Source: Arthrobacter sp. StoSoilB22
Lineage (GTDB): Bacteria; Actinomycetota; Actinomycetes; Actinomycetales; Micrococcaceae
Length of the DNA stretch: 64,000 bases
Direction of reading: 5' to 3'
NCBI RefSeq assembly: GCF_019977315.1
Contig: NZ_AP024652.1
Coordinates: 4,340,001 to 4,404,000, forward strand
Program-made: the position numbers and the translations under genes
Shown: positions 11,440 through 20,078 of the stretch, piece by piece
Position numbering within the stretch: the first letter of the stretch is position 1
How the letters are laid out: each line of letters opens with the position of its first letter
Notes under the pieces: generated by a model
The model's input: the letters and a program-made list of their open reading frames with translations, nothing else
Told to the model about the DNA's origin: nothing
Database searches by the model: none

Positions 11440-12123
11440 ATGCTTGCCGCAGAAGACACGAAGAACACTGACCGCCCCCTCCGGGAGTCTGTGCGTGACA
11501 CGCTCCGTTCCAGGATTTTTGAGGGGCACTATGCGCCCGGCACCCGGCTGGTGGAACGCGATCTCGCCGCCGAATTCAATGTCTCCCGCCTTCCCATCCG
11601 CGAAGCCCTGAGGATGCTCCGGCAGGAGGGCCTGATCCGCGACCGCGCCGGCCGCGGCTCCGAGGTCAGCGGGCTGAGCCCCAAGGACGTGGAAGATCTC
11701 TTCGATGTCCGCCAATCCCTTGAGGTGCTTGCCTGCCGCCTGGCCGCCAAACGAGCCACCGTGACAGATCTCGAACACCTCCAAGGCCTCCTGAACGAGG
11801 CCGACCGCTGCCTGGCCAAGGGCTCCATTCTGGAAGCCCACCGCGCCAACAGCGAATTCCACGATGCCATCACGCGCATCGCCAACAACGATTTCCTCCG
11901 CTCCGCACTGGAACCCCTGCAGGGACGCATGCATTGGCTCTTCCGCCATGTCAGCGACCTCCCGGAACTCATCCAGGAACACCGCGACCTCTACGCCGCC
12001 ATCGCCAGTGGCGATCCAGACCGCGCCGCCGCGCAATCGGCGTCGCACATCGGCAAGTACCGCGAGCAGTTCCCGCAGGAGTCCAGCGCGACGGAGCCCA
12101 AGCTGCAACGGAAGAAACCATGA
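11440..12123 (+). CDS. GntR-family (FCD subfamily) transcriptional regulator
   Basis: 227 aa from the ATG at 11440 (GGAG 8 bases upstream). The N-terminal winged helix at about 12-80 has the GntR signature GTRLVERDLAAEFNVSRLPIREALRMLRQEGL. The C-terminal all-helical FCD ligand domain spans about 90-215. FCD members commonly repress catabolic operons until a carboxylate binds. The stop overlaps the next start (ATGA), so it is made with the enzymes of the cluster. The GGGATCCC palindromes before the transporter are its likely target. Confidence 0.9.
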   Translation: MLAAEDTKNTDRPLRESVRDTLRSRIFEGHYAPGTRLVERDLAAEFNVSRLPIREALRMLRQEGLIRDRAGRGSEVSGLSPKDVEDLFDVRQSLEVLACRLAAKRATVTDLEHLQGLLNEADRCLAKGSILEAHRANSEFHDAITRIANNDFLRSALEPLQGRMHWLFRHVSDLPELIQEHRDLYAAIASGDPDRAAAQSASHIGKYREQFPQESSATEPKLQRKKP

Positions 12124-12929
12124 AACTCCTGGTCATCAATCCCAATATCAGTGACGACGTCACAGCCCTGATCGAAGCCGAAGCACAGCGGTCGGCGGGT
12201 CCGGATACCGAGTTGATCGTGCGGACCGCCGGGCACGGCGTCGAATATATCGAGACGCGCTTCGAGGCACTGATCGCTGCGGGTGCGGTTGCCGAACTCA
12301 TCGCCGAATACGGGCACGACGGCGGCACTCACGCCGGGGACGAACCCGGCGGAACCGCGGTGGACGGCGTTGTGGTGGCTGCCTTCGGAGACCCCGGCAT
12401 GCCGGCCTTGAAAGAGCTGGTGGACGTACCGGTCATCGGCATCACCGAGGCCGCCCTGTGCGCAGCAGCACTGCAAGGCCACAGGTTCTCCATCATCGCC
12501 ATTTCGGACCGCATACAAGCCTGGTACCTCGACTGTGTTGAACGATTCGGCTTCGGTGGCCGCCTGGCCTCCATTCGCTCCATCAACCAGAGCCTGAACT
12601 CGATCGGCTCCGTACAAGCCGATTTCAAGGAAACCCTCTTGGCACTTAGCCGGCAGGCCGTCGACGAGGACGGCGCCGACGTCGTGATCCTCGCGGGTGC
12701 ACCGCTCGCCGGACTGGCCCGGGAACTTGAAGGCCACATCCCCGTGCCGGTGGTTGACGGTATCTCGGCCGGCATTCGTATGACGGAGGCCGTGGTGGCC
12801 CTGCGTTCCGGCGCCCATCGCAGCGGTTCGTTCGCAGCACCGCCGGTGAAGGCCAGGCGGGGCCTGTCGCAAGACCTCGACGCCGCCTTGGCCACAGCGC
12901 AGTCGGCCCACCGCCCTGCCACTGTCTAG
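12120..12929 (+). CDS. Asp/Glu/hydantoin racemase superfamily protein lacking both catalytic cysteines
   Basis: 269 aa. The N-terminus MKLLVINPNIS and the AAFGDPGM and VIGITEAAL motifs place it in the hydantoin racemase family, whose known members use two cysteines for proton abstraction. Here the first position is Ala88 (VVAAFGDPG instead of ACFGDPG) and the second is Gly193 (LAGAPLAG in place of LGCAG-type sequence). The frame is intact and translationally coupled to the regulator (ATGA). It also carries a Gly/His/Asp-rich insertion near residues 64-80. It is therefore unlikely to be a two-base racemase; its role is unknown. Confidence 0.85.
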   Translation: MKLLVINPNISDDVTALIEAEAQRSAGPDTELIVRTAGHGVEYIETRFEALIAAGAVAELIAEYGHDGGTHAGDEPGGTAVDGVVVAAFGDPGMPALKELVDVPVIGITEAALCAAALQGHRFSIIAISDRIQAWYLDCVERFGFGGRLASIRSINQSLNSIGSVQADFKETLLALSRQAVDEDGADVVILAGAPLAGLARELEGHIPVPVVDGISAGIRMTEAVVALRSGAHRSGSFAAPPVKARRGLSQDLDAALATAQSAHRPATV

Positions 12930-12957
12930 AACTTTTCAAGAACAAAGGAGGACGACG

Positions 12958-14385
12958 ATGTCCCAACTCCCCGATCTCGTCATTGCCCACGGCACCGTGG
13001 TCAACAGCTTTGGCCGACAGGACGCCCATGTAGTGGTGGACGGAGGCCGCATCATCGAGCTCATTGACGCCACCGAGCCCGTTCCTGCCGCCGTCCGCAC
13101 CGTAGAAGCGGTGGGTCAACTGGTCATTCCCGGCGGCGTGGACGGCCACTGCCACGTGGCCCAAGTGACCGGCCGCTTCCGCACCCTGGATGACTACCGG
13201 ACCACCTCCACCGCTGCGCTGTGGGGTGGGACCACCACCATCATTGACTTCGGTATTCCACGCGACGCCCAGGAAACTCCCCTGGATGCCGTCCTGAACA
13301 AGAAACGGCTCGCCGCCGATTCACGCTGCGACGTCGCACTGCACGGGGCAGTGGTCACGTGGGACGAGACCGTCCCGTGGCAACTGGAGCAACTGGCCGC
13401 CGAGGGTGTTCGGTCCGTGAAGATGTACACCACCAACCGTGGTTCCACCATGGCCGATGGAGATACGGTCCTGAAGGTCATGCGCGAAATGGTTCGCCTG
13501 GACGGCCTGACCTACATCCACGCCGAGCACGACGCCATCATCACCGACTGCACGGAACAACACGCCTCCGATGGCCTGATCGGGATCGAGCACCTGCACC
13601 GGACCCGGCCGGAACTCGCCGAGGAAGTATCCGTCAAAGAGACGCTTGCCATGGCCGAGTACACCGGGGCTCCCGTGTACTTCGTGCACCAGTCAACACC
13701 CGGCGCCGTGGACCTGGTGACCGAGGCCCGCGAGCGCGGGCAGGAGGCGTACTCCGAGACGTGCCCGCACTATCTGACCCTCGATGACACTGTCTACGGT
13801 TCGGCGTTTCCCGAGTGGTACGCGTGCTGCCCGCCCATGCGCAGCGCCGAAACAGTGGCCGCTCTCAAAGACCGCCTTGCAGCCGGAGCCATCCACACGG
13901 TTTCCTCGGACCACTCATGCTACGACCTCTCCCAAAAACGCGAGCGCACCGACGATGTCCGCTACATGCCGCACGGCCTGCCCGGCGTTGAGACCCGCAT
14001 GCCGGTGAGCTTCACCGCTTTGGTTTCCGAAGCCGGCGGATCCGTGGAGGACTTCGTGGAGGTCTTCTCTGCCGGCCCCGCACGGATCAACGCCGTGCCG
14101 CGCAAGGGCGCAATCGTGGAAGGTTTCGACGCCGATCTGGTGGTCTTCGATCCCGTCAAACAGCAAACCGTCGACGGCGGCGCGCTGCACATGGGAACTG
14201 ATTTCTCGCCCTTCGAGGGGAAGACGCTGAACGGCTGGCCCGCCGTCGTCGTCTCCGCTGGTCGCGTGGTACTCGACGGCGACGGTTTCCATGATCCAGG
14301 GCCCGTGGGACGTTTCGTTGCCCGAAACGGCTTCACCGAACACCGCGACTCGCTGGCCGTGCCCGTTTCTACGCTTACTCTCTAG
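12958..14385 (+). CDS. Cyclic amidohydrolase (dihydropyrimidinase/hydantoinase/allantoinase family)
   Basis: 475 aa, a normal length. The binuclear metal site is complete: HCH (His64, His66), carbamylated-lysine position Lys155 (SVKMYTT), His188 (YIHAEH), His244 (YFVHQS) and Asp318 (SSDH). Such enzymes open cyclic amides (hydantoins, dihydropyrimidines, allantoin). The ribosome site AAAGGAGG is strong. It sits between two members of the Asp/Glu racemase fold and lacks a nearby N-carbamoyl amidohydrolase. The ring substrate cannot be told from sequence. Confidence 0.88.
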   Translation: MSQLPDLVIAHGTVVNSFGRQDAHVVVDGGRIIELIDATEPVPAAVRTVEAVGQLVIPGGVDGHCHVAQVTGRFRTLDDYRTTSTAALWGGTTTIIDFGIPRDAQETPLDAVLNKKRLAADSRCDVALHGAVVTWDETVPWQLEQLAAEGVRSVKMYTTNRGSTMADGDTVLKVMREMVRLDGLTYIHAEHDAIITDCTEQHASDGLIGIEHLHRTRPELAEEVSVKETLAMAEYTGAPVYFVHQSTPGAVDLVTEARERGQEAYSETCPHYLTLDDTVYGSAFPEWYACCPPMRSAETVAALKDRLAAGAIHTVSSDHSCYDLSQKRERTDDVRYMPHGLPGVETRMPVSFTALVSEAGGSVEDFVEVFSAGPARINAVPRKGAIVEGFDADLVVFDPVKQQTVDGGALHMGTDFSPFEGKTLNGWPAVVVSAGRVVLDGDGFHDPGPVGRFVARNGFTEHRDSLAVPVSTLTL

Positions 14386-14393
14386 GAGCCACC

Positions 14394-15128
14394 ATGCCTT
14401 CCAACAATCGCGCCACCCGGATCGGAATGATCGTGCCGTCCTCCAACACCTGCCTGGAGCCGCAGACGTACCGGATCCTCGGCGATCGCCAGGACGTCAC
14501 CATCCACTCAACGCGCATCCCGGTAACCCGCATTGCCTTGGACCATTCCTCGGACAAGCAGTTCGATTCCTCGGTGATGCGTGCTGCGGCCGAGCTGCTG
14601 GCCACGGCTAATGTGGACGTGATCGCCTGGAACGGTACCTCGGGATCGTGGCTTGGCGCTGCGCATGACCATGCTTTGGTCCGCGAGATCACAGAGGCCA
14701 CGGGCATCCCTGCCACCACGTCCACGCTCGCTTATCTTGACGCGTTCGCGTCGTTTGGAACCGAGCGGATCGGGCTGTTCACGCCCTACACCGCCGACGT
14801 GAACGAGTCCGTGATCTCGTCCTATGCCCGTGAAGGGATCAAGACGGTCGACCACCGGCACCTGGACCTCAGCGACAACGAGTCCTTCGCGCGGGTCACC
14901 GACCAAGAGATGCTTCCTGGGTCACTCGAGTTGGCAGCTTCGCACCCGGATGCCTTGGTCTACCTATGCACCAACCTGTACGGCGCCAACATCACGGCGG
15001 AGGTGGAAAGCCGCACCGGAGTACCCGTTCTCGATTCCGTGGCGGTCACCCTCTGGCATGCCCTGAAGTTGGCGGGAGCCCCACTGCTCGACGCGAAGTG
15101 GGGCCGTTTGCTGGCTGACGCTGTGTAG
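14394..15128 (+). CDS. Arylmalonate decarboxylase / maleate isomerase family protein
   Basis: 244 aa. The N-terminus has RIGMIVPSSNTCLEPQT, typical of the maleate isomerase / arylmalonate decarboxylase branch. The first catalytic position is Gly81 (NGTSGSW) where maleate isomerase has Cys. The second is Cys192 (YLCTNLYG). Tyr132 in TPYTADVNE matches the active-site Tyr of arylmalonate decarboxylase. Gly plus Cys is the decarboxylase pattern. It starts 8 bases after the amidohydrolase with AGGAG. A cofactor-free malonate-type decarboxylation is my inference; other lyase or isomerase roles are possible. Confidence 0.78.
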   Translation: MPSNNRATRIGMIVPSSNTCLEPQTYRILGDRQDVTIHSTRIPVTRIALDHSSDKQFDSSVMRAAAELLATANVDVIAWNGTSGSWLGAAHDHALVREITEATGIPATTSTLAYLDAFASFGTERIGLFTPYTADVNESVISSYAREGIKTVDHRHLDLSDNESFARVTDQEMLPGSLELAASHPDALVYLCTNLYGANITAEVESRTGVPVLDSVAVTLWHALKLAGAPLLDAKWGRLLADAV

Positions 15129-15153
15129 CGTCAGCCAGCTCTCCGGATCCAGC

Positions 15154-15408
15154 TCAGTTGATGAGCTGGATCCGGATGCCTGCGCCGCGTTCCTTCACCA
15201 CCATCCGACGTTCCACTGCTCCCGTTTGGGTGAGCCATACAACGCTGCCGTCAGATGTCACGGCCTCCACTACGCCCTGGTCCACGATCTCGTCGCCGCG
15301 CCAGATCTGAACTTTCAGACCAACCAGCGACCTCCAGTTGGTCACACTCTTTCCCCTTGCCTGTACGAAGGGTGCTCCAAATAACGAATCCTTCTTACGG
15401 TGCTGCAA
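15154..15408 (-). CDS. Small hypothetical protein
   Basis: 84 aa from a TTG at 15408 with GGAG 7 bases upstream (a GTG at 15345 is an alternative). It contains WRSLVGLKVQIWRGDEIVDQG followed by VEAVTSDGSVVWL, a compact beta-rich pattern. There is no recognised domain. It is convergent with the decarboxylase-like gene (26 bases apart). Coding is likely but function unknown. Confidence 0.6.
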   Translation of the reverse strand: MQHRKKDSLFGAPFVQARGKSVTNWRSLVGLKVQIWRGDEIVDQGVVEAVTSDGSVVWLTQTGAVERRMVVKERGAGIRIQLIN

Positions 15409-15512
15409 TGGGTGGCTCCTAGCGTCCTGGACAAACTTTCTGTACAGGAAGTGTGCCGTCGCCGATGCTCACATGACGCGAATACCATGCCCAGTTGTGT
15501 GACCTGCGTCAA

Positions 15513-16886
15513 TTACAGCGCTTTGACCGCCCCCAGCACCTTGGTCAAGGAGTCCTTCGCGTCGCCAAACAGCAGGGTGGTCTGGGGCTCATACAGGAGC
15601 TCGTTCTCAATACCGGCAAATCCGGGGCGCATGGAACGTTTGAGGAAAACCACCTGCCGGGCGTCGGCGACCTCCAGAATGGGCATACCGTAGATCGGAG
15701 ACCCCGAGGTGGTTTTTGCGGCAGGGTTCACAACATCGTTGGCCCCCACCACCAACGCGACATCGGTGGTCTTGAACTCCGAGTTGATGTCGCTCATCTC
15801 CTTCAGGGACTCGTAGGGCACGTTAGCCTCGGCAAGGAGTACGTTCATATGGCCCGGCATGCGCCCGGCCACCGGGTGGATGGCGAAGTCCACCTCAATT
15901 CCGCGTGACTCCAAGGCCGAGGCCAGCTCCGCGGCAGTGTGCTGGCCTTGGGCCACTGCAAGGCCGTATCCCGGGACGATGATCACCCGCTGTGCATAGC
16001 CGAGCAATACTGCCACGTCCTCCGCGCTGGAGGATCTTACGGGCCGCTCACTGACGGTGGTTGAACCTGCGGTAGATCCGCCCTTGAAAGCCCCAAACAT
16101 GATGCCTGCAACACTGCGACCCATCGCGGCAGCCATGGCGCGGGTGAGGATGGTGCCGGAAGCCCCCACCAGCGTCCCGGCCACCACCAGGAGGACATTG
16201 CCTAGCACCAGTCCGGACGCCGCGACAGCCAGGCCAGTGAAGGCGTTCAGGAGTGAAATGACAATCGGCACATCCGCGCCTCCCACCGGCAGCACCAGCA
16301 GGATTCCGGCACCAAGACCCAAGAGCAGCAGGAGCAGCGCCACCACCAACCAGCCGTTCAGGATCACCACAATTCCAGCACCCACTGCGGCAAGCAGCAC
16401 CACGGCCATCAAGGCTGGTAACCCGGGAAATGTCACCGGCCGGGTGGTCATGAGCCCTTGAAGTTTGGCGAAAGTGACACCGGAGCCAGCAAAGGACACC
16501 GCACCCACCAGCAACGTGAAGACAATGGCCAGGCGAACCCACGGATCGCCCGAATGGGAGAGTTCCAGCAACGCCACCAGCGCCGCAGCACCACCACCCA
16601 CACCGTTGAAGAGTGCCACGAGCTGCGGCATCTGCGTCATGTGCACCCGGCGGGCCACCGGCGCAGCCACACCCGAGCCCACAACGATGGCCCCCAGAAT
16701 CCACGGGATATTGTCCAGTTTCACAGAGACAAACACCGTCAACACAGCCAGCAGAGCGCCAAATGCTCCGATCAGGTTCCCGCGCCGGGCAGTCCGTGGT
16801 GAACTTAGGCCCTTAAGGGCGAGGATGAAGCAGGCCCCCGCGGCGAGGTACAGCAGCGAGGTCCACGTGGGGTTCAGAAGCGTCAT
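15513..16886 (-). CDS. pntB: NAD(P) transhydrogenase subunit beta
   Basis: 457 aa with about nine N-terminal hydrophobic segments and a C-terminal NADP(H)-binding domain III (about 280-457). Domain III shows VIIVPGYGLAVAQGQHTAAELA, HPVAGRMPGHMNVLLAEA, VVGANDVVNPAA and PIYGMPILEV. It works with PntAA and PntAB in the membrane to couple proton entry to hydride transfer from NADH to NADP+. It overlaps pntAB by 4 bases. An NADPH supply role fits the oxygenase-rich neighbourhood. Confidence 0.96.
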   Translation of the reverse strand: MTLLNPTWTSLLYLAAGACFILALKGLSSPRTARRGNLIGAFGALLAVLTVFVSVKLDNIPWILGAIVVGSGVAAPVARRVHMTQMPQLVALFNGVGGGAAALVALLELSHSGDPWVRLAIVFTLLVGAVSFAGSGVTFAKLQGLMTTRPVTFPGLPALMAVVLLAAVGAGIVVILNGWLVVALLLLLLGLGAGILLVLPVGGADVPIVISLLNAFTGLAVAASGLVLGNVLLVVAGTLVGASGTILTRAMAAAMGRSVAGIMFGAFKGGSTAGSTTVSERPVRSSSAEDVAVLLGYAQRVIIVPGYGLAVAQGQHTAAELASALESRGIEVDFAIHPVAGRMPGHMNVLLAEANVPYESLKEMSDINSEFKTTDVALVVGANDVVNPAAKTTSGSPIYGMPILEVADARQVVFLKRSMRPGFAGIENELLYEPQTTLLFGDAKDSLTKVLGAVKAL

Positions 16887-17251
16887 GGCCGGCGCTCCTT
16901 CTTCCCCTGCTCCACGGTGGCGGCCGGCTCCGCGCCTCCGCGGCCTTCAGGAACGGCAGCGTTCGACGGCGGCCGCTGCCGTCCGCGGAACATCTCCAGC
17001 ATCCGGTCGGTCACCACAAAACCACCCACGAGGTTAGCCGTGGCAAGGACTACGGCCAGCAGCGCAACTGCCAACACCCACGGGTCAGCGGCCTGTCCCG
17101 CCACAATGATGGCGCCCACCAGGATGATGCCGTGGATGGCATTGGCGCCTGACATGAGGGGCGTATGCAGGGTACTGGAGACCTTGGAAACAACCTCAAA
17201 ACCCACGAATACCGCCAGCACAGTAATCGTTAGCAGGCTCATGCCATCCAT
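16883..17251 (-). CDS. pntAB: NAD(P) transhydrogenase subunit alpha part 2 (membrane domain)
   Basis: 122 aa with three to four hydrophobic segments. The family motifs GFEVVSKVSSTLHTPLMSGANAIHG and LLAVVLATANLVGGFVVTDRMLEMF are clear. Split alpha subunits are normal in actinobacteria. The ATG at 17251 abuts the pntAA stop, and the 3' end overlaps pntB by 4 bases. The C-terminal tail after residue about 90 is hydrophilic and unusually long (Arg/Pro/Glu rich). Confidence 0.94.
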   Translation of the reverse strand: MDGMSLLTITVLAVFVGFEVVSKVSSTLHTPLMSGANAIHGIILVGAIIVAGQAADPWVLAVALLAVVLATANLVGGFVVTDRMLEMFRGRQRPPSNAAVPEGRGGAEPAATVEQGKKERRP

Positions 17252-18528
17252 TAGCGCACTCCTTCACTACCGGGTTCGCTGCCGGGTTCGCTACCGGGTT
17301 CACTGCCAGTGCGAGAACCGCCGGATGGTGAACCGCTGGCTCCGGAGGCGCCGGCATTCCCGCCTACAAGGGGCGCAGCCTCTCCAGCGAGCGCCGCAAG
17401 TGCCTCCGCAGTTGGTGCGTGGAGGACTTGGCCGTTGTGGGTGAGGCACGTGCCTGCAATGACTTCATCCTCAAAGTCCGGAACCACCACGCCGTCCCGA
17501 GTCATGAGTGCCAGGAGGTTGGCGACGTTCTTGGCGAACAGTCGTGAGGCATCCGCAGGCATTGCCGATGCCGCGTCTTTGATTCCCACGAGTGTCACTG
17601 TGCCCTGGCCATCGCCGGTGGGGATGGGGATGTCCTGCCCAGGGATGCTCCCCTCCACGTTTCCGCCGGATTCCGCAGCCAAGTCCACCACCACGGACCC
17701 CCGGCGCATCCCTTGGACCATTTCGCGGGTCACAAGGAGTGGGGCGCGCCTTCCAGGCACGGCAGCAGTGGTGATGAGGACGTCGGCCTGAGCCACGTGC
17801 GGCGCCAAGAGGGCTCTTTGGAGGGCACCCCGGTCCGCGCTGAGCTCCCTGGCGTAGCCGCCCGAAGCCTCTGCGGTTTCAAGGTCCAGCTTGATGAAGG
17901 TTCCTCCCATGGATGCCACTTCGTCCGCCGAGGCGGGTCGGATGTCATTGGCGGACACGCGAGCACCTAGTCTTTTGGCGGTTCCGATGGCCTGAAGGCC
18001 GGCAACCCCGGCCCCGAGCACCAGCACGCGGGCGGGCGGAATGGTCCCAGCCGCCGTCATGTACAGCGGAAAGAACCGCGGGAGCCTCATGGCGGCCTCG
18101 AGAACACAGCGATAACCGGCCACCAGGGCCTGCGAGGTGAGCGCGTCCATGGACTGGGCTCGCGATATACGTGGGACCAGTTCAAGCGCAAAGGAGGTGA
18201 TGCCCCCGGCGGCGAGCGCCCGCACCGTGGGCAGCTCCGAGGACGGCGACCCCAGACCAACGGTGACCGAGCCGCGTGGGAGAGCTCCCGCCGTCGACGG
18301 TTCCAGGGGACGCACGTGGCAGTAGACATCCAGCGATCCGGGAACCAGTGATTGCACCACTGACGCGCCCGCAGCCAGGTAGTCGTGGTCGCTGTGGCCC
18401 GATGCCAGCCCCGCGCCGGACTCCACATCCACCTCAAGGCCCAACCCCATCAGTTGCTTCACCGTTTCCGGCGTTGCAGCAACACGTCGCTCACCGTCAA
18501 GCGTCTCGCGCGCTATGCCTGCCTTCAC
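17251..18528 (-). CDS. pntAA: NAD(P) transhydrogenase subunit alpha part 1 (NAD-binding)
   Basis: 425 aa. The N-terminal MKAGIARETLDGERRVAATP is diagnostic. The NAD(H) Rossmann motif VLVLGAGVAGLQAIGTAKRLGA is at about 168-190, and VVDLAAESGGN is also present. The catalytic part ends near residue 390. It is followed by a Gly/Ser-rich tail with four tandem GSEP-type units encoded by 12-bp DNA repeats, likely a flexible addition not needed for catalysis. First gene of the pnt operon. Confidence 0.95.
   Translation of the reverse strand: MKAGIARETLDGERRVAATPETVKQLMGLGLEVDVESGAGLASGHSDHDYLAAGASVVQSLVPGSLDVYCHVRPLEPSTAGALPRGSVTVGLGSPSSELPTVRALAAGGITSFALELVPRISRAQSMDALTSQALVAGYRCVLEAAMRLPRFFPLYMTAAGTIPPARVLVLGAGVAGLQAIGTAKRLGARVSANDIRPASADEVASMGGTFIKLDLETAEASGGYARELSADRGALQRALLAPHVAQADVLITTAAVPGRRAPLLVTREMVQGMRRGSVVVDLAAESGGNVEGSIPGQDIPIPTGDGQGTVTLVGIKDAASAMPADASRLFAKNVANLLALMTRDGVVVPDFEDEVIAGTCLTHNGQVLHAPTAEALAALAGEAAPLVGGNAGASGASGSPSGGSRTGSEPGSEPGSEPGSEGVR
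17264..17310 (-). repeat. 12-bp tandem repeat encoding the PntAA GSEP tail
   Basis: About four units of the form GGTAGCGAACCC (minus strand), differing by a base or two, encode GSEPGSEPGSEPGSE. A short in-frame tandem of this kind can change copy number between strains. Confidence 0.75.
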
Positions 18529-18712
18529 CCGCCACCCCTTTTCCGGAACCCTCCAGACTCAGTTGGCATGAGTCTATGACTGCAAGGGGCCCGGCGGGAG
18601 TAGGGGCTGCGCTATGTGCATAAGTCCACTAAGGTCGGTGGAAGCTGGGAGCAACCAGCACCACACCGTCGACGAGCCGGTTCCGGCCGTGCCGTCGGAA
18701 AGGAACGCCACT

Positions 18713-19324
18713 ATGGACACCTTCAAAATCGGTTACTTCGTCGGAAGCCTGGCAAGCAATTCCATCAACCGGGTCCTCTCCAAGGCCCTCATCAGCGTGG
18801 CGCCGCCGGAACTCGAGTTCCATGAGATCGCCATCAAAGACCTTCCGTTGTACAGCTCGGATTACGATGCTGATTTCCCGGCGGCGGGCCGGGACTTGAA
18901 GGATGCCATCGCCGCATCGGACGGCATCTTGTTTATCTCGCCCGAGTACAACCGCTCTATTCCCGGCGCCTTGAAGAATGCCATCGATTGGGGTTCACGC
19001 CCGTGGGGCACCAATTCATTCGCTCGCAAGCCCACCGGAATCATCGGCGCATCGCCGGGCGGTATTGGAACAGCCGTGATGCAGTCGTCCATGCGCAGCG
19101 TTTTGAGCTTCCTGGATGCGCCACAGTTGAACGCACCTGAGGCTTACATCCGCTTCGTCGCAGATGCGTACGACGACGACGGTTCAGTTAAGGACGAAGC
19201 GACAGCCGGGCTTCTGCGCCACTATATGGAGGAATACAGCGCGTTCGTTCAGCGCGTCCTCGCCGCCAACGCGCCCGGCCACATCGGTGATCAGGAACCG
19301 GATTCGGCAAAGCTCACGCGGTAA
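18713..19324 (+). CDS. NADPH-dependent FMN reductase family protein
   Basis: 203 aa from the ATG at 18713 (AAGGA 8 bases upstream; the open frame before it is not protein-like). The flavodoxin-like fold shows YFVGSLASNSINR (phosphate-binding loop), SPEYNRSIPGALKNAIDW (family signature) and ASPGGIGTA. It reduces FMN, quinones or azo compounds with NAD(P)H. It is divergent from pntAA with a 184-base intergenic region, so it may share redox-related control. Confidence 0.9.
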   Translation: MDTFKIGYFVGSLASNSINRVLSKALISVAPPELEFHEIAIKDLPLYSSDYDADFPAAGRDLKDAIAASDGILFISPEYNRSIPGALKNAIDWGSRPWGTNSFARKPTGIIGASPGGIGTAVMQSSMRSVLSFLDAPQLNAPEAYIRFVADAYDDDGSVKDEATAGLLRHYMEEYSAFVQRVLAANAPGHIGDQEPDSAKLTR

Positions 19325-19373
19325 CACCGCTCCGGGTGCCGGGCGGCATGCCCGCAGGCGGCTGGACAGGCGC

Positions 19374-20078
19374 TTAGGTGTCCCGCGAACCCGCCATCAG
19401 CTGGCCGATGATGCTGGTCTCCAAGTGCTCCAACAGGTGCCGCGGATTGTCATAGACTTCCGCGGCACCGGCGTCGCGCAGTTCGGCTTCGCTGATTCCG
19501 CCGCAGGTCAGGGCGATGACGGGAACGCCGATCGCAGCTCCGGCCTTTACATCCCACACGGCGTCGCCTACGAACACCACATCCTCCGGACCGAGCCCCA
19601 GCTTTTCCAGGCAGGCCTCGAGGATGTCCGGTGCGGGCTTGCTCTGCTTTGCGTCGTTTGAGCTGGTCCACGCATCAATGGAGGATCCGGCATCGAGAAG
19701 GTGCCTGCTTACTTCAAGGTCGCGTTCCTGCGCTGACGAGGCCAAGCCCACAGCCAGTCCCGCGTCCGAGCATGCAGCCAGAAGGTCACGGACCGAAGCG
19801 AAGGTGCGCAGAGCCGGCCAAAACGTTGAAAAGACCGCACCGTGCGCGGACTTGAGATCTTCCTGCATGTCCTCGGGACAGTCCGGGATCAGACTCTGGA
19901 TGAGCCGGTCACCTCCCATGCCAACCCTTCGGTGAATGGCGGACATTTCGACATCCAGGCCTTCGCGTCGGAACGCTTGCCACCACGCCATGGCATGGAA
20001 GTAGCTGGAATCGATCAGGGTTCCATCCACATCGAAAAGAACGCCGCGTTTCTTTTTTGTCGCTTCATCAGTTGCCAC
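19374..20078 (-). CDS. HAD-superfamily hydrolase (phosphatase-like)
   Basis: About 234 aa. HAD motif I is GVLFDVDGTLIDS, motif II is VGLASSAQERD, motif III has the Lys in SNDAKQSKPAPD, and motif IV is VFVGDAVWDVKAG. The layout and cap fit phosphoglycolate-phosphatase-like or beta-phosphoglucomutase-like enzymes; the substrate is unknown. I prefer the GTG at 20078 (GGGGTGG upstream), but a GTG at 20114 would add 12 residues. It overlaps the 3' end of the DUF1508-like gene, so the two are coupled. Confidence 0.85.
   Translation of the reverse strand: MATDEATKKKRGVLFDVDGTLIDSSYFHAMAWWQAFRREGLDVEMSAIHRRVGMGGDRLIQSLIPDCPEDMQEDLKSAHGAVFSTFWPALRTFASVRDLLAACSDAGLAVGLASSAQERDLEVSRHLLDAGSSIDAWTSSNDAKQSKPAPDILEACLEKLGLGPEDVVFVGDAVWDVKAGAAIGVPVIALTCGGISEAELRDAGAAEVYDNPRHLLEHLETSIIGQLMAGSRDT

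Noticed and set aside
17264..17310. Possible CRISPR-like array
   Set aside because: The repeats are 12 bp, in frame and coding for the PntAA tail, with no spacers.
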